From Lateolabrax maculatus (Eukaryota > Chordata > Actinopteri > Acropomatiformes > Lateolabracidae), in NCBI GenBank assembly GCA_031216445.1, contig CM062210.1, positions 12,473,501-12,537,500 of the forward strand: 64,000 nt of DNA. Direction: 5' to 3'. Position numbers and translations under genes: made by a program. This document shows, in pieces, positions 1 to 13,900 of the stretch (its first letter is position 1; each line of letters begins with the position of its first letter). The notes beneath the pieces are model-generated. The model did not search any database. It was not told the origin of the DNA and was given only the letters and a program-made list of their open reading frames with translations.

Positions 1-1919
1 CATACTGCACATTTAATTACAGACCTCTTTTTTTTAGTTTGGTAAATTGGCTGAAGCAGAAAACCCTACTGATCTAAAATATGTTTTTGTTTAGCTGTTC
101 AGGCCATTTGCACCAAACTGTACTGAATCTGCCACTGTGAGTCAAATGTGCATATTTTGTACTGTGTGTTTTAGTTCAGACAGTATTGATATGTGACAAT
201 ACAACATTATCAGACACACACTGCCCTATCTGCATACAGTTGTAGACTAAAACTGCTCTATACTGTAGCTTGTGCTATATGCATTATTATCAGTATTTGA
301 TTTCATTTTATCAACAAAACTCTCATCAGTCAGAGGAATGCACATAGCAGCTCACACTCTAACACACTGATATTAAAAACATTTTAAGCTTACTAACATG
401 GCCACTGAGTATAGAGAATATGAACTGGTAGTTATTATTATTATTATATACCAAACTTGCAGTAAATTGCTTTCATGGGAGCTCAGGCTATTTTGTCGCA
501 GCTGAGACCCCTTGGCTCTCCTGTAAATGTAACTCTGTATCGCCTCCATTTCTAAATGAAAATTGCATTTTGTCTTATTTGTGCATCTAATCAAATCCTC
601 AGAGAGGATAAGAAGTCAAAAGATGGATGAACAGGGAGGAGAACATGGCTGGATGTGGGAGGAGGTAATTGTACGCTAGCAGAGTTTATAAAATTTGCAG
701 ACGTGTGTGGGTCCGTGTGTGTGTAGAGATACTGGATGATGCAGACATGTGAAGGGGTCTGTGTTTGACTTAGCGTGTCTAAATGTGAAAGTTATTTTCA
801 GTGCAAAGTTGTGTCATCTTATGATTTTGTAGGCATTTTGGTTTGGAGAAGATAATGCTGTCATCCTCAGAAAAAATGAAGTTGTCAGGAGTGAGACTAC
901 TTATTTCATAAGACTTAGTGGCAAAGATATATCTCTCTTTCTACTTGTCTGTCACTCCTTGTTTTTTCTCATTTACAGTTGCACACAATTTATTCTTTAT
1001 GCTCACCAGACAGGCTAAAGTCTATGTGTGAGGATTAGAGTATAAGTAGGTCAGTATCGCAAGACCCCGTGTGAGTTCACTAGATATGCAGATGTTGCTC
1101 AGCAAAGATTTCTAAGGCTGATATGTTGATATATGTTCAAAAGACTTTTAACAAGACAATGAATTGTTTTGAAATGTATTAAAATTATTATTTGGTCCAT
1201 TCGAAGCGCCCTTCAACTACAGCACTCTGTAATCAAATTTGCACAGCTTGGGAACTGTTTAACTTGTGGAGTATTGAAAATTGCGTGACCTAAAAAAGGG
1301 TCACAGGACAACAACTAAGAGGGATTATATTTCAAATTAAACCGGGCAGGGGGTTTGGGAGAGAGAGACCAGCTGATGACTTGTAAGTAATGGCTAGTTG
1401 CTTTCAGTGCTGTTAGAATATTGCTTTGAATCATGTTGAGTGTGGGTTGAAATGGCATCTTTTATAATTCATTGTTGTTTTTTGCAGTAGGTCTGTTCTG
1501 TTAGCAGTAACTTCAATTCTTTATTTTGTTCTTTAATATCATATCATCTTTTGCCAAGAATCTCATTAAACTTGTCATGTTTTTACACTCCAAGTGTTGT
1601 TTGTCTATTATAAACAGATTGAAAATATCCTTCCGTTTATTGCTCTGTGCTGACATACTGAGTTGAGTTGATGAGCATGGGGAACTGGGCCTTACCTTTT
1701 AACATGAGTGCTTTGCACTTTTGTTTTTTTAAAAATGTGTGTTATAATGTGCTATCAATGTGCTATCATTAGTTTTTGTTGAGATTTTTATTGTATTAGA
1801 ATTGTAACAATTAGGGTTAATTAAAATTACAATTATCTGTCGTCACCCCGCTCTCTTTAGTACACCTAATAGCCTAGTAGCCCTAAGAGTAATTCTGAGA
1901 GTTAATAAAGTGTGCGTGC

Positions 1920-1923
<4 letters not shown>

Positions 1924-1974
<51 letters not shown>
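1924..1974. repeat. (GT)n microsatellite
   Basis: About 25 GT units, followed by a short GAGT run. Confidence 0.95.
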
Positions 1975-1976
<2 letters not shown>

Positions 1977-4900
1977 TGAGTGAGTGTGAGAGATGAGGGG
2001 TGTGTGGAGTTATGACACTGTTGGATCCCAAATCCCTGGATCACTGTTGGATGAACAAATCCAGGTACTACAGACACAAACATCTATATTTTCACAATCA
2101 GACCTCTAACCGTGGGCAAAGCGGTGTTTTTTTTATTATTATTGTTTCAATACAGAAGAATATAAACATGTTAGAGACACACGTACATCAGCATGCGAGC
2201 GAGCTCACACTCATGTGCCTTGAGGTCTTACTAATTAGAATCTTTATTGCAGCGGGATAATAAGATCTCTGTTAGCACTGATTGGTCGTTTTCCGTGCCT
2301 GCCTTTGCAGTACTGCTTTATTATGAAACCAGACTCATATAAAGTGCAAACAACTCACATCTATAAAGTAACATCTTATATCTACAAAGCAGCATGTCCT
2401 CAGATTTGAATGACAAAATAGGTAATTTGTCAGTGCCTTCGAAAATAACCCTTAAGACCCTAACACAAATTATCAATATGGCTGTTTTCTGGTCTGGTAC
2501 CTCTATGGTTTGGTTTTTCTTCTGCAAGAGGACAGTCATTATTCACATGACCACAAGAGGTTGCATTTTGAAAAATGACCAATTATGTTGTTTTTCTGAT
2601 GAGGACAGTTCCCTTGAAACACACAATCAACCACAATTCTTTAGAAAATGCACAGACAAAAGTTAGTGTTGAAGTCTATAAAAAAGTCACTTGTCCAAAG
2701 TTTTTATATGGGAGTTTGTCTCTGTGTGAACAGTTCGGATCAATGTACGTATAAGAGCTGAACGTGTCAAAGTGACTTGCTTTGGCCTGTTTGTGTATAT
2801 GGGTTGTTAATGATGTCATCCAAAATAATTCCTCCACCCCATCACTGGCTCTCTTGCTCTGATTGGGAGATGGGATGGATGAGAGGAGTAATCAGAGCGC
2901 ATCTCCTCAAGTGATGTAAAGACGAGAAAAGGGAGAAGAGTGTTTGTCGTGCTGTGATTCAGGAGCTGATGAAAGATGTGCGAGAGGGAGAGTATAAACA
3001 AAACATTTTATTGTAATTAAGTGGTCATATGGAAGAATGGTGTCAGGGTTAGCTTGACGGAAACGGAGATAGAAATAGACATGAAGGAAGTACAAGAGGG
3101 GAAGAGAATGTTTTTTTTTTTTTTATCTTAATGAAGTGGTGAGATGGAAGGAAGTTGCCTTAATTACATAGAAAAGTAAGTATTGCAGAGCAGAAATGAG
3201 GCAAGATTGGAAGAGGGTGTGAAGGAGAAGACAGCATGGCAAGGAGAAGTGTGGGTTGGCGGGGAGAGCAGAAAGAAGCAGACAAAGAGTATGCAAAAAG
3301 AAGGACAGACACACATACACACACAAGCTTGCTGATACACAAACACATACACACACACACACACACACAGAGAGACTCACAAACACAGGCAAAGGTCACA
3401 CAGCCATCCCCGCCACCCGATACTCAGACAAACTGGCGGTAAAATGCTCTATTTCCCATCCAAATTAAAGTGTCAGTTAATATTAATGTGGAAGTGAAGA
3501 CTGTCAGACACACAACACACAGTCGCACACACGCAAACAGCATTTACGCTCACGCACACAGACACAAATACAGAATTTAGAATCTAGCCTGGTCAATTAC
3601 TATCAGCCGATGGAGTCATGCACACAGGTCACAGTGTGTGTGTGTGTGTGTGTGTGTGTTAAAGCTTTGATCAGGCCCAGCGTCACGTCTGGTCCCATCT
3701 GTCACATGAAGGTTATTTCTGAATCGAGATGCAATTGTGGCGCTCTGTATTATAAATGTGCATGTGCTTGTGTGTTAGTTGCAGGTCTTTGGGCATATTG
3801 TATGTGTGTGCGCACGTTTGTGTGCCAGAGAATGTGTTTGTGTGGACGAGGAAAGTTTTTACCTGGATCGCATTTTTTGTCCAGCTCAGGTAGCGTTGTG
3901 CTTGATTGTCTTTATACATGCTTTTGTTCGGTGTGGTGGTGGTGGTGGGGGAAGCGGATTGCATACAATTGCTGTTTCTGTTTGTCTTGCTGTATCTTGT
4001 TGGTGTAAATGGGAACGCTGTGGATGGAGGGAGGGAATAATCCTCCTGTATCTCTTTCTTCACCCGACCGGAACATCGCTCTCGCCTCTTGCTGGGGAGC
4101 ACACACACAAACAAACACACCGCCCAACCAACCATGAAATCGTAATGTCAGACCTGTTAATGCCTCTAGATAGCGGCGAACGCATCCCTGCGTGGTCCTG
4201 CTCCTTACACATAAACACACACACACACACACACACAAATGGAATAAACAGAGAGCTATCTGTCTCTCTCTGACAGGAATGTTCTACTCAGTAGTGGCTG
4301 GTAGATTTTTGGCTGTTTTCACTGATACCTGCAACAGACCTTGTTAATTCCTACACCCTGGGACTGCAGGTTGCCTCGAAACACAGTTGTATTTGGATGA
4401 ATGAAATACATGAAATTTATATTCACAATGCAAAGCCTGCATGCACATAGTCTTTTCCCAAACCTCCTGCCCAGTTTAATTTTTAGTTGTAATCCTCTTG
4501 ATTGCATGTATTAACATTGTATTTCTGCCAGGTTTATGTAGATAACCACTAATATTCTGTTTTATTTAATTTTGTGATCATTGTGCCTCTTTTCTGAGAG
4601 GCAATTATGGGTTTTGTGACTAAACTATGTGGAAGTATGGCTGGGTGAATTCATTGTTATGCCAGTAAATGGCATTTTGATTTTTCTCTACTCCGTTTCA
4701 TTATACAATTAATGTGCATGTACAGTGGCCTCACTTAAGCAGACGACAAGCTTTCAAAGCAGACTGTCCAGGTTCATTTGCATCCTCCCGCACACATGTT
4801 TGCGTAAAGATCAAAGTTAATATATTAATTTCATGCATACTAACTACAAAATACTGTCAACGTTAATACATGCTATATTCTCAGGGCTTATTAATTTTAA

Positions 4901-5548
4901 GCTTTTATTACAAAATAGGAATTTCTTTTTCTGTTTTAATGATTTGAAATCGCTGAAATTTGTATTTATAAACAAAGTTCGACTGTTGTTATATTGAGGG
5001 CAACACAATCACACAATTTGTGTTTTCTCCCTACTTTCCTCTTCATTTTCTATTACTGAAAGCATTTCCTTGGCTTTTAATGTATAACTGTAACTGTCGT
5101 GATCAGCATTTTCCTTCAGCGAGAAACACAACATGTTTTGGATGCACATGACATAAAAACTGTTTTTAACCCATTTGATCTTCTACAAAAATGTTTGACT
5201 CATAAACACTTTATGATATTGGCTTATAGTATCATGTCAGTGTTGTTTGGTTGACAGTGACAGTTTCAAAATTTTCAGTGTATTGGAGCAAACAAGCCTG
5301 CATTGTTTTTACTTCAGTTTTTCCTGTAACCCTTATTAGTGTAACCCATTCCTAAAATATACACATGGATTATTTGTAATACCTTATTCCTCCATTTAGT
5401 TGTACGGTATGCTGCATTGATTGAGCACATGTTTGCACTGTGACCTCTAGTAATCAAACCAATACTGAGTTCTAATAGAGAATGTAGTCTCTCAGTGTAA
5501 TGGATCAGGTCAATATCTGATGAACACCAGGGACATCATGCTCTGTTT

Positions 5549-5554
5549 GTGTGT

Positions 5555-5602
<48 letters not shown>
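5549..5602. repeat. (GT)n microsatellite
   Basis: About 26 units with one interruption (TAT). Confidence 0.95.
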
Positions 5603-5604
<2 letters not shown>

Positions 5605-5737
5605 CTGTATGCGTGCTACATTTGTTTATGTTTTGGTTTATTTGGGTGTATGCATCACTACTACTGATTTGCTTATGTATGCTTCCGTTTACGGTTGTGT
5701 ATGTGTTTTCACATCAATCTATGTATCTCTGCAGTCA

Positions 5738-5739
5738 GC

Positions 5740-5780
<41 letters not shown>

Positions 5781-5789
5781 CGTGTGTAC
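5738..5789. repeat. alternating purine-pyrimidine tract (GC)(GT)n(GC)5(GT)n
   Basis: Strictly alternating purine and pyrimidine over about 52 bases, with a (GT)n run followed by CGCGCGCGCG. This composition favours left-handed DNA. Confidence 0.85.
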
Positions 5790-5819
5790 TTGTACATCTA
5801 TCTTTGCGTAAAAACCAAT

Positions 5820-6028
5820 TTGAGCTATGGACCATGGGATTGAGGACATTTTTGCCGGTCCTCATTTTCAATGACACCTTCAATGGGTTTTAAGGTTCAG
5901 GTTAGAATTAAGTTTAGGTTGAGGTCAGGGTAAGGGTTGGGGTCAGGCATTTAGTTTTGATGGTTGAGGTTAGGGTACGGGGCTAGGGAATTCATAATGT
6001 CAATGACTATCCTCACAAGTATAGACGT

Positions 6029-6034
<6 letters not shown>
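5820..6034. repeat. teleost GTTAGG-like interspersed repeat
   Basis: Degenerate runs of GGTTAGGGT/GGTCAGGGT (about 5890-5990) lie between GAGGACATTTTT and TATCCTCACAAG, and (GT)n tracts lie on both outer sides. I know similar sequence from many fish loci. It is not a telomere array. Confidence 0.5.

Positions 6035-6090
<56 letters not shown>
6035..6090. repeat. (GT)28 microsatellite
   Basis: A pure run 247 bases before the first visible tpk1 exon. Confidence 0.95.
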
Positions 6091-6091
<1 letters not shown>

Positions 6092-6336
6092 TGTCCAAGG
6101 GGCAGCCTCAGTGCCACAGAGAATCACCCTGTCAGTCTCCATGTCTCTTCGCCTTCCCCCGGCGGCATCACTCCTCTCCCTCGCTGCACACAGATCTAAG
6201 AGCTGACACATGCCCCGATGTCCTCTCTCTCCTTCTCTCTTCTATCTCTGCCTCAAACTCTCTGTCTCTCTGTCTGTCTTGCAATCGTAACCCTCTCCCG
6301 CTGTCACTCATCCTCTCTTTCTATCCTTACATCCAG

Positions 6337-6409
6337 CTTTCTCCCCGACTATATCAGTGGGGATTTTGATTCCATTTCCGCCGAGGTCAAAGCTTTCTAT
6401 TCAGACAAG
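6337..6409 (+). CDS. tpk1: tpk1 exon: [13 protein letters not shown] segment
   Basis: The acceptor is ...acatccag and the donor is gtgagt. The first base completes a codon begun in an upstream exon, followed by 24 codons ending FYSDK. GDFDS is the Asp pair that binds magnesium and ATP in this family. This is the first tpk1 exon inside the window. Confidence 0.95.
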
Positions 6410-7943
6410 GTGAGTGGAACACGACTTGCACACACTCTCAGACCTACAGGTGTACACACACACAGACATACTCACACACACACACACACACACATAAACA
6501 GGAAGCAATAGGACTATAGGCAGACATAATTTTAAAATTTCAACTAAAGAACTTATACTTCTTTTGATCCAAAATATGCAACTGAACTCCTTAACCACCT
6601 TGACATATAGGCAATTTGGGGAAAAAGTTGACTTGTCCAACATGGTTTCCTTTAAGGGAAGACTTTCCCTACTGGTGCAAAGTGACACTGAACAAAGACT
6701 TCAAGCTGCACTGACTATTCTGACATTTTCTTGCAAAGCAGTGTTTGAGAGCAGATTGAATTTATTTTAGCACAAGTTAGTTTTTAATATACTGCTGCTA
6801 TTAAAGCTCATAATTACATGCAAGTATTTGCTGGTGGTTCAGTTTAGCTGAACATCGTGAAGAAACAGAAAAGAGGTAAAGTAGATCACTTTTACTTTTA
6901 CACCCTACAGGACTTGTGAATAAGTAGTTTGAGTTTGAGAAAATATCATGCTCTCCTGAGTGGGAGTGGGGTTTGCAGGGTTACAGAGCTGAAATCACGC
7001 TGCCTAAGTGGATAAGTGACTATCCAAAGTTGACTAGGGTTAAACGGCTCTTACGGCCGAGACTCTGCAGGGGTTCCACCCGCAGTGACGTGAACACGCA
7101 GACTGAATCATAAAAGTGGGTACGACTGTGCAGTACGACATGGCTTCAACTGCTAGTGCATTTCACATTATAAACATCAAAAAATACCTGTGGAGCCAGT
7201 CAGAGTCACATTTTACAGTAAAAATTCACTTCCTGCTCACCCTGGTTGAGGCAAAATTCATCCTTTTTCTTGTTACTGCACACAGTCCTTTTACTTTTGA
7301 CAAAGACAATATATTCTCTTATACTTATGACCACCTTTAACATTCCCTAACAACTCAAACTTTGTTGCCCTGAGTTGAGCCTCTAAGGCTACTAATAGCC
7401 CAAAGGACATTTTGCAGCTGTAAACCTGATATTAATCGTCTTTAACATAAACATAAAAAATGTAGTGGTGGAGCTCGTTGGGAGTCTTAACACTGCCTGG
7501 CAGGAGAGGCTGCTTCTCCCTTCACCATAGCTATAGATCAATACATTTGTTGGGTGTTGGATGTACTTGTTGTCTGTTAGATCTGTGCTCACGAGATGAA
7601 TGCCCATGTAGAAATAAAGAAAGAAATATATTATTATATAATATATATAGAGATGTGTTCATGTGGTCAGATTTAACTAAGGCCATAAAAATAAAATGCA
7701 AATTCAATAAAAGTGGACTTTCCATTGTTTATAATGAGCAAATGTCAAACCAGAATGCTTGAGAGATGCAGCTCAGTTCAATAAGTAATAAATACAGAGT
7801 AAGGTGTCACATAAACACACAAACTCAAGTGCATGCGTGGTCTTTGTGCTGTTTGTTACTGTGATCAGAGCTCCACTGATGCAGAAAGTCTGAAATGCAG
7901 ATCCAGTACTTCACTGTGCAGACTCACATGATCTCTCTCACAC

Positions 7944-7995
<52 letters not shown>

Positions 7996-10900
7996 AGACA
8001 TGGGTTGCCTTCAGCTGTGACACCCTCCTTTTCCCTCTCCCCCTTTACCCTCTCTCTGTAGTTGTCTGTAATATTAGTCCTTTTTTACAGATATCACACA
8101 GGTTGCCTAAAAAAAAATGAGCAATACCTTTTTTCCATGAGGGAGAACAGACTTTTATGGTAATGTTTTAGGAGCAGAACAATGAGAAAGTTTGAGGCGT
8201 TCCCTGAGAGATTTGTCGGAAACGCTGAATAATTCTGCATAAATGGAAGGGAGAGAACAGAAAGGCATCCGCAAGGGAGGGAAAGAAACAAGGGGAGTGA
8301 GGGATGGAGGGAAGGGGGGGAGGGATGGATGGGATCAAACAGAGCACAGCGAACAAGTTTGTGTGAACTGACTTTCTTTCTATCTGTACGTGTGTGTGTG
8401 TGTAATAGGGAAGTTGGTGTGTTTTAGAAGGAAAGTGACAGTGTGTGGATAAAAAAATGAGACGGAGGGAGAGAAAGCCAGAGCATGGTTGTTTACCTGG
8501 ATGCTGTAGTTTAGGGCCACTGACTGGAACCTCTACATTATTCAGCAACACAGCCCACAGACAACCAGACAGGACTACAACACTGATTTATACCTCTCTC
8601 CATCTCTTTATCTCTTCCAGTTTTTCTGTGCTCTGTTATCTCCCTATCCTTTATCTCTGCTTGGGTTTTTGTTTTCCTATCTGTATGTGTACATCTGTCT
8701 GATTATGTTTTGTTGCCCCTGTGTGTGTTTCCATTTTTCTTTGTGCGCAGGGTTGCAAGCTAATAGAAACAGCTGACCAGGATCTAACAGACTTCACCAA
8801 GTGCCTTGCAATCATGGTGGAGGAAATTCAGAGACGACAGTTACAGGTAAACATGCAGTGCACACCACACACTGACCCTCACACTTTCATTCTAGGATAG
8901 TTTAAATTCTTCTCTGACATTTTTAATGTTAAAAGGAATAGTTTGACATTTTTGTAAGTACACATATTTGCTTTCTTGCAGATAGTTAGATGAGAAAATT
9001 CATACCACTCTTATTTCTGTCTGTTAAATATAAAGCTAGAGCTAGAAAAAACAGTTAGCTTCACATAAAGACTGTCCAAAGGTAACTAAATCTGCTTACC
9101 AGCACCTCTAAAGCTCAATAATTAACACGCTATGTAATTTTTTGTTTAATCCTTACAAATACTAACTTGAAAAAAAAGTCAACTTGTGGTTTTACAGAGG
9201 GCTCTGTGCCTGATTATTTCTCTGCTGGGAGCTGTGACTTCCTAGGCCTATCAGTGTCAAAAACACTGTTTTAAAAAGGGTATTGTTACTGTTATTATTA
9301 TTTAGGACTAGCAGTAGTTATTGCACTGGGTGAAATAAATGAGTAACGCTCTCTTCTCCATCAGAGGTTTTAGTGCCTTTAAGCAAGTCGGTCCTCTGGC
9401 GTAAGAAGAGCTGTTCAGAGGTCAATAGTGTTGGACTGCGTTTGACTGCGGGCAGATCCGAGGTGTGAGTGTGTGTGGGTGTATGAATATGAAGCAGTGT
9501 GCTGCTGGGAAAGAACATGCATGCTCACCCAACACTCCCCGAAGAAGTAAGTGTTGAGAAATATCATTGGAAACATCAGCCACATTTACACCTACGCATA
9601 AAATGCAAAGTGTAATTGTGTTTTGCCAGATTTAAAACGAAATACTTTACTCGTGTTGTGATCTTTTCAAAGTGTGAAGTGTTTCCTGACAACCTGATAT
9701 CTAAAACTTAGAAATAAGCTGCCAGCCAGAGTGAAGCCCCGTGCCCAGCCAGCTGCTGCAGAGCCAGGCACACAGTGAATTGATCCAGGGATTGACTCGA
9801 TTTCCATCCTGACTCACAAAATGTCAGCTTAATTGCACAGAATGTACATCACATGAAAAATATGTAATATAACAAACAGTATGTCTCTCATTTAAAGAAT
9901 TTCAACAAAGATCATTATTTACATTAATAATATCGCGGGGGAATAGTGTTTTGCCTATCTATTTATCTATCTCTGTTCATATATCTGTGTATTTATCTAT
10001 TTATCTAGTCCGTCCTCTTCCTGTCTGTCTGTCTGTCTGTCTGGCCGTCTCTGTCTCCTCTCTCTCGTTCTTTCTCTATCTCTCTAGTTTCTCCATTATT
10101 TGATTTTTTTAGCAGCATGCTGAGTGTTGCTCCAATCACTGCAGAGTGCCCCAATCACTTCACATCTCTAAGCTGATGAAAGACCATTTAGATCATACAG
10201 TATGCGCACGTGTTGCCACATTGTGCATTTTCACTTGGTTTTTGGGTGTCTGGCTTTAAGGGAAGATATACTTTTGTCCTTCCCGTCCATGGGCCTTTTT
10301 TCCTCTGCCTGGCTAATATTTACTCTGTCTTTGAACTGGTGCTGAGTGTTTGTCCGTCTGTCTGCCTGCGAGAGATAGGAGCCCGGCAATCAGTTTTTGA
10401 CGTTCTATAAGAGTTGCTGATGATGACTTTTTTTGTTTGTTTACCAGGATTTTTCCTCTTTTCTTTACTCACTATGACTCTTATTTGAACTTTTGTTCCC
10501 TTCAGCACTTTGTGAATAGGAATAGGTTGTATAAAAGAAGAACTTGTCCAATAATTTAATGCCTTGTTGTTTTCTCCTTTGCTCACCTTCACTAATTTCC
10601 ATCCACTCAGCCTGTTTTAATGAATCAAAGACATAGATGAAATAATAACAGGCTGATTTGCAGATAACAGAGCATTGTGCTCCTGTTTGGGCTGTTTAAC
10701 ATTCAACATATTAGCCCCTGAATGTTTTCCTCCGCACAGCTTAGTGCTCGATTTAGAGAATTTATCTCGTATTATGTTGGGTGAAATCCCAAAGAATGGT
10801 ATCAGAGGATTATTGTGGGTGGATGAGTATGTGTTTGTTTGTGTGTATACATATATATATTTATATATATACAGTATGTGTGTGTGTTTAAATCCTAGTG

Positions 10901-13900
10901 TGTGTGCATTTGGGCATGAGTTTGTGAAAGGCTAATGTGCTTGTGTGTGTGTGTGTGCATGTTTGTGCGTGTATCCCAACGCCTGGTGTGCGTGTGTGTG
11001 TGTGTGCTTGTCTGTTTGTCTTCTCACAGCTCTGTCCTAGTTAGCTTCTTCTCTCCTTGGTTCACTGTTGCAAGCATTAGCAGCACTGCTGTTTTCATTT
11101 CCCTCTCTCTTCTCTGGTTATCTGTTCATCATCCCCAATAAATAGATGCGAGTTTTTGTGTTGAGCGTTGCTCGCTCTGGCTCCCCCAGCCAATCAGGAG
11201 AGAGGACGGCCGAATCTGTTGAGCCAGCTTGTTGAGTTCTATTCATTCAGTCGTGAGATTCACCTTGCCCGGCTTGTTCTTTGTTTTTAACCAATATGAA
11301 ATGGGAACAAATAAAAATTCAGAGTGTTACATAGAGTTTGATATGCGTGGCGGACACAACAGAAGTCTGAAGGTAGGCGGAAGATTGAGCAAGCTAGTGT
11401 GTCATTGGACGGGGAAACACAATACACCTTTTTTTTTTTTCTGTAGTCATGGCTCCTTGTTCTCTTTCAGCATTCTTTACTTTCTTTGAGCTTTTCCATC
11501 CTGTGCAACTGACGGATACTCTTCACTGATACTGTTCACTGTTGGTGTGATCACTCCACCACCTCTCTCATTCCTCCCTCTGGTAGCAGCTTTCGTCCTA
11601 CCAGGGCATTCTTTCTTGTGCATAAAAAATATTTTCCTGTAAGCAATAAGAAAGGTGGGAAGGACATGAAAGATGAATTTGGAAGATGGTTTGATGGGTG
11701 GACGAAAGAGTCAAGTCTATTATAGATAAGAGATCCCACTTATAGGAGAAATTTGGCAATTTTCTGTATTTTAATATTAATTTTCCTAAGGTTTCTTCAA
11801 TTTTTTTTCCTGTTAAAAGTTTCTTTTCTCTGGGAAAAGTGTTTACTCATCCCAATCAAGCATCTAAGGACAGAAGTTGTCATACACTATACAGATTATA
11901 AAGCCCCCTGAGGCGATTCGTGATTTTGGGCTATATAAATTGACTTAAAATGTGTATTAATCAGTGGTTGAAAATGGTCCTCAACAAATACACTATTTAA
12001 TCCTGTTTGAGTAATGATTGCTAAAAGCTACAGTGCCTGTAACTATACTGCATATTTGTGACCTGTAAATATTTACATTTTTTGAAGGAATGATTGAATT
12101 TGGGGGCTGATGGCCACAGACAGTACAGAAGACAGAACATTTTGAGAGACAGACTAATGCCTTGTGGGTCTTGGTCTTTTCCTGGGTTTTGTCATCACTA
12201 CGGAAAACAGCAAAGTAACATCAGCCTTTTTCTTTAAGGCCAGGTTCAGATAGGAAATATCTGGGAAGACATTTTTGTGTCTGTTCCCGTCTGTTTGGAG
12301 TAACACACGTGAGAAGTGAGCACAGTGAGTTTCAGATTTTCTGTTTTTTCGTAATTTTTATTAAACCACAGGAAAGTATTTGACTGAAGATTTAAATTTG
12401 TTTTACTTCATGACCTCTCTCTCTCTCTCTCTCTTTATCTCACTGTCACTCTCACTCCCTCTCCCTTTCTCTCTCAGAGGGGAGTTTGTTTACCAAGTTG
12501 TTGTTTACAGTCTAGGCGATGCCTCTGCATGTGGGGGCGTCAGCCAGATGTTGAAATAACCTCAATCTCAGCACTCGGTTTTTGTTTTAACTCCATCGAC
12601 TGAGACGTGTAGCTAGTTACGATGTACGCTGTACAGTAAGGGAGCTGCAGCACAAGTTTGATCTCACCATTTGAAATGTTGAATTCATCCACTTGATAGC
12701 AGGTTGTTAAATAAGTAAAGGAGAAATGAAGAGGCATTTTCGGACGGCTAAGTGGCACTGCAGGAATTTCCTGTGCTGTGAACAGGTTAATGCACGCCCA
12801 TACACTCACACACAAAAACAACCCCGCTCACGCATACGTTACAGTTGCAAATGAATGTAGCTAAAATGATCTGGCAATAACGGTCAACATCAGCAAAGGT
12901 AAGAGAAAATAATTGTGTTTGTTTATATATTCACAGTATGTGGTTGAAGTGGAAACAGTGAAGTGAATGTGATTGATGGTATTTGGTTCGTTTCCTGTGC
13001 TGGAGTGACTGTCAGTCGTCAGCCTCTGACAGCACCTCTGCCCTCTAGACTCTGTTGGGTTTCAAGGCTGTCAGCACTGGTGCTTGACTGCTCAGGGACT
13101 TTCTATAAGGATATAGCTGCTGAGAGTTGTAAATATTGCACGTAGGAAATACCTTTTTAGCTCTGAGGTTGCAGAAAATGGTATTAGTTTGAGTAATCCA
13201 CTTAGCCTCCTTGAATTGCTGTTAACATGTTCACCTCTTAATTCAATAGGCCGATGTTTACCCTCGTTGCGGTTCGTTCAAATTCATTCTTTGATCTACC
13301 ACTGATTGTTTATCTCTCCACCATCTCAGTTCTCTCCCGAAGCTCTGTGTCCTTGCTGTTTCTTTCCTTTAATGTTTACTTGTCCCAATGGCATTTCTTG
13401 TTGTGCTTGTTTGTTTTTTTTTTTTCTTTGTTAAATTAAGGCAACAAATCCCATAAAAAGACCAAAATCAGTAATGCATTAGTCCGTCTCTCATTACAGT
13501 CTGTTAGTTGTAATCAGGTAACCTGAGGTTTTGGATACACAAACAATAGTTGTTAGTAGGATTAATTCATCACCAGTTTCGGTCTTTTTATGGGATTTGT
13601 TGACAGTAAGATCTCCAGACTTATACTTTAAGCAGCATATGTTTTTGGTCCCACTTTGTTGTCGTTTGTCTTTTAGTTAGCAGGATATCTTGAAAGCTAC
13701 TCCACAGATTTCAGTGTAATTTGATGAAATGAAGCGATTAGTTTTTTGGTGCATACTGTAGCACTCCCATTTATAAAGCTCTTTACCTGCTTTGTTTACT
13801 TATGTCTGAAAAACATGTTTTACAAATTTCATCCAATCTTCAAATTTGACCCACAAAATATTTGGATGAAAAATGAATTTGTTTTGTGTTATGCCATATT

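Larger units (their letters stand above)
1..6336 (+). other. tpk1: tpk1 intron (3' part), no exon seen
   Basis: I looked for the upstream tpk1 exons, including the conserved ADGGANRLY segment, and did not find them, so this is read as intron sequence running into the window from the left. It contains several (GT)n/(CA)n tracts, an AT-rich 4600-5500 block without recognisable features, and the telomere-like repeat described separately. Open frames at 1843-2083, 3123-4273 and 5520-6369 are translated dinucleotide repeats. Confidence 0.6.

Noticed and set aside
3123..4273. Overlapping frames of 60-164 aa on both strands
   Set aside because: They are made largely of translated (GT)n/(CA)n with Cys-Val or His-Thr runs and have no exon signals.
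5890..5990. Interstitial telomere array
   Set aside because: The GGTTAGGG-like units are irregular and mixed with GGTCAGGG; it looks like a known dispersed repeat.
12413..12480. Acceptor-like CT tract ending in ctctcag as a hidden tpk1 exon
   Set aside because: The downstream frame does not resemble TPK1, and all expected exons in this part of the protein are already accounted for.
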